Source: Nocardia sp. NBC_01503 (lineage in GTDB: Bacteria; Actinomycetota; Actinomycetes; Mycobacteriales; Mycobacteriaceae). From it: a stretch of DNA of 64,000 bases. The notes below the pieces were generated by a model that was given only the letters and a program-made list of their open reading frames with translations, searched no databases and was not told the DNA's origin. Made by a program: the position numbers and the translations under genes. The number at the start of each line of letters is the position of its first letter. Within the stretch, counting starts at the first letter, position 1. Below are positions 62,504 to 64,000 of this stretch, one piece after another. The DNA is taken from positions 496,001 to 560,000 of the forward strand of contig NZ_CP109596.1 in assembly GCF_036327755.1 (NCBI RefSeq), in the 5' to 3' direction.

Positions 62504-64000
62504 GACCGGCCGCTGCCTCTTCGGCGCGGGTGAGACCGCACAGGCCGATCAGGTCTTCGTGCAGTTCGAACCACACGGTGTGGTAGCTGTCCATGATGGG
62601 ACGGGCCACGTAGGTGTGATCGCCCTCGGCGATGCGCTCGATGGCGCGGTCGAGGCGGGCGGCGTAGCCGGTCAGGCGCGGGGCCAGGCCGCCCAGTCGC
62701 CGCACCAGGGGGCGCAGGGCGCGGTGGGTGTCGGCCAAGCGGTTGAGAACGGCCGCGTCGTAATCGGCATCGGCGTGGTCGTTGACCGTGGCCGGATCCT
62801 TCATCTGCCAATCGGTGATGATCACCTTGAGATCGGCGTTGTAGACACAGAATTCGTCATAGGCGGCGGTCAGCGCGGCCGCGTCGACGGTGCCGCGCTC
62901 CGCGGTGAGCAGCTGCTCCAGACGGGGGCGGCCCTCCGGGGTGAGGCGGAAGCCCGCGGGGGTGCTGGCGCAGAGTCCGGCATCCACGAGACCCGCACAG
63001 TGCGAGGCGATTTCGGCCGCATCGGCGAACAGGCTGAGCGCCAGATTGTCGGCGTTCACGCGGCCCTTGATGCCGACCAGGCGCAGCAGCGCCAGTTCGG
63101 TGACGGGGGTGTGCACGGAAACCACTTCCTGCTCGGCGCTTTCCGGGGTGGTGGCACGCTCTTCGAGGCGGTCGGCCAGGTGCGCGCCGTCGACCCCGGC
63201 CCACTGGGCCAGTTGGGCGACATCGTCGAGAATGATCCGCTCGACCGGTTTGGCGACGATCTCACCGGCGAGCACCAGACCCGCACCGCCGTCGACGGTG
63301 ACGGTGCGGCCGACCAGCGCGTCCACCACGCCGGGGCCGCAGCCGACCACGCAGGGGCGGCCGAGTTCCCGGCTCACCAGCGCGGCATGCGAAGTGGTGC
63401 CGCCCAATTCGGTGACAATGGCGCGCGCGGCGATCATGCCGTGCAGATCGTCCGGACTGGTGGTGGGGCGCACCAGGATGACATCCTCACCCGCCTCCGA
63501 ACGGGCCTCGGCCTCATCGGGATCGGTGACGACCACACCGGAAGCCAGTCCGGGACAGGCGGATTCACCACGGGCGAGCCGCTCGTGACCGGCGGCTTCA
63601 CCCGATGCGGGGCGCAGCACCTCACGCACCTGATCGGCGGTGACGCGATCGAGCGCCTCAGCGGCGGAGATCAGCCCCTCGGCGACCATGGCGACGGCGG
63701 TGCGCACCGCGGCCCGCGCCGAACGCTTGGCGGCCCGCGACTGCAGCATCCACAGCGTCCCGGACTCCACCGTGAACTCGATATCCTGCAGGTCACGGCC
63801 GTCGCGCTCGAGCAGTTGGGTGGCGGCGATCAGGCGCTCATGCACCTGCGGCTGGGAGGCGGCGAGCTCATCGAGGGGGCGCGGGGTGAGGCGGCCGGAG
63901 ACCACATCCTCACCCTGTCCACCGACCAGCCATTCACCGTAGACGGGTCCGTCACCGGTATTGGGGTTGCGGCTGAACAGCACACCGGTACCGGAGCGCT
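62493..64000 (-). CDS. ppdK: Pyruvate phosphate dikinase, C-terminal part
   Basis: The frame is open to the window edge and the beginning lies beyond it. SGTGVLFSRNPNTGDG marks the end of the ATP-grasp domain, and VTELGGTTSHAALVSRELGRPCVVGCG (read in parts) the swivelling phosphohistidine domain (His in SHAA). The pyruvate-binding TIM barrel of standard PPDK is replaced by a helical C-terminus, as in the short mycobacterial Rv1127c type. Interconverts pyruvate and PEP by the family; the short form may differ. The downstream phosphatase overlaps it. Confidence 0.85.
   Translation of the reverse strand, partial: RSGTGVLFSRNPNTGDGPVYGEWLVGGQGEDVVSGRLTPRPLDELAASQPQVHERLIAATQLLERDGRDLQDIEFTVESGTLWMLQSRAAKRSARAAVRTAVAMVAEGLISAAEALDRVTADQVREVLRPASGEAAGHERLARGESACPGLASGVVVTDPDEAEARSEAGEDVILVRPTTSPDDLHGMIAARAIVTELGGTTSHAALVSRELGRPCVVGCGPGVVDALVGRTVTVDGGAGLVLAGEIVAKPVERIILDDVAQLAQWAGVDGAHLADRLEERATTPESAEQEVVSVHTPVTELALLRLVGIKGRVNADNLALSLFADAAEIASHCAGLVDAGLCASTPAGFRLTPEGRPRLEQLLTAERGTVDAAALTAAYDEFCVYNADLKVIITDWQMKDPATVNDHADADYDAAVLNRLADTHRALRPLVRRLGGLAPRLTGYAARLDRAIERIAEGDHTYVARPIMDSYHTVWFELHEDLIGLCGLTRAEEAAAGRAH

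Noticed and set aside
1..64000. tRNA genes, CRISPR arrays, insertion sequences and prophage genes
   Set aside because: No tRNA T-arm/anticodon pattern, regular spacer array, transposase or integrase was recognised; the repeats seen are two or three copies only.

Overview
This window reads as chromosomal DNA of a high-GC, mycolic-acid actinomycete, most likely a Nocardia species. The evidence is a block with the same order as around Mycobacterium tuberculosis Rv2414c-Rv2427c (comEC, comEA, degV, octT, gpgP, rsfS, nadD, then a VWA/MoxR pair and proA), steroid 9-alpha-hydroxylase and 9,10-seco-steroid cleavage genes, and dense GC-rich coding with GTG/TTG starts and 1-4 bp gene overlaps. No rRNA, tRNA, CRISPR array, transposase or replication origin was seen. 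All family calls come from reading the translations; no database search was run.

Layout. (1) 1-5.3 kb, minus strand: competence genes, DegV, the methylglucose-lipopolysaccharide pair octT/gpgP, ribosome silencing factor and nadD. (2) 5.3-7.4 kb: a small membrane peptide and a resolvase-fold protein divergent from an XRE/TPR regulator. (3) 7.7-11 kb: molybdate regulator and modABC, with a repeat-built 72-codon ORF overlapping modA and modB. (4) 11-15 kb: YjbR, VWA, MoxR, proA. (5) 15-22 kb: MFS pump, exported SnoaL-like protein, ribokinase, TetR, an Old Yellow Enzyme/deazaflavin-reductase fusion, a methyltransferase. (6) 22-32 kb: steroid ring-degradation run hsaB-kshA-Cys-rich protein-kshB-hsaC-LLM oxidase-alcohol dehydrogenase, with IclR, PadR and an MFS permease opposite. 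(7) 32-38 kb: ribBA, Mce-associated protein, esterase, large LuxR ATPase, DinB protein. (8) 38-40.4 kb: hsaD-hsaA, completing the meta-cleavage set 10 kb away from hsaBC. (9) 40.5-45 kb: membrane hydrolase, PHP protein, CutA. (10) 45-49 kb: a release-factor-like gene broken by one in-frame TGA, TetR, secreted SRPBCC protein, KstD-like flavoprotein. (11) 49-52.6 kb: epimerase/PEP-utilising fusion and a secreted tyrosine phosphatase. (12) 52.7-58.9 kb: a pentose/polyol locus (GH172, polyol dehydrogenase, xylulokinase, FGGY kinase) with two deletion remnants (an isomerase and a glycosidase). (13) 58.9-64 kb: DUF6236-like protein, AlkZ-like glycosylase, PH-like protein, phosphatase, and pyruvate phosphate dikinase running off the end.

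How the parts connect. KshAB opens steroid ring B, HsaAB hydroxylates the resulting phenol, HsaC cleaves the catechol and HsaD hydrolyses the product, so the two separated segments together encode one pathway. The 52.7-58.9 kb locus is consistent with capture of D-arabinose or D-arabinitol from arabinan, though part of it is decaying. The items that look most worth follow-up are the release-factor-like gene that has lost both its decoding and GGQ motifs and carries an in-frame TGA, the translationally overlapping repeat ORF between modA and modB, the OYE/DDN fusion, and the decaying arabinose locus.
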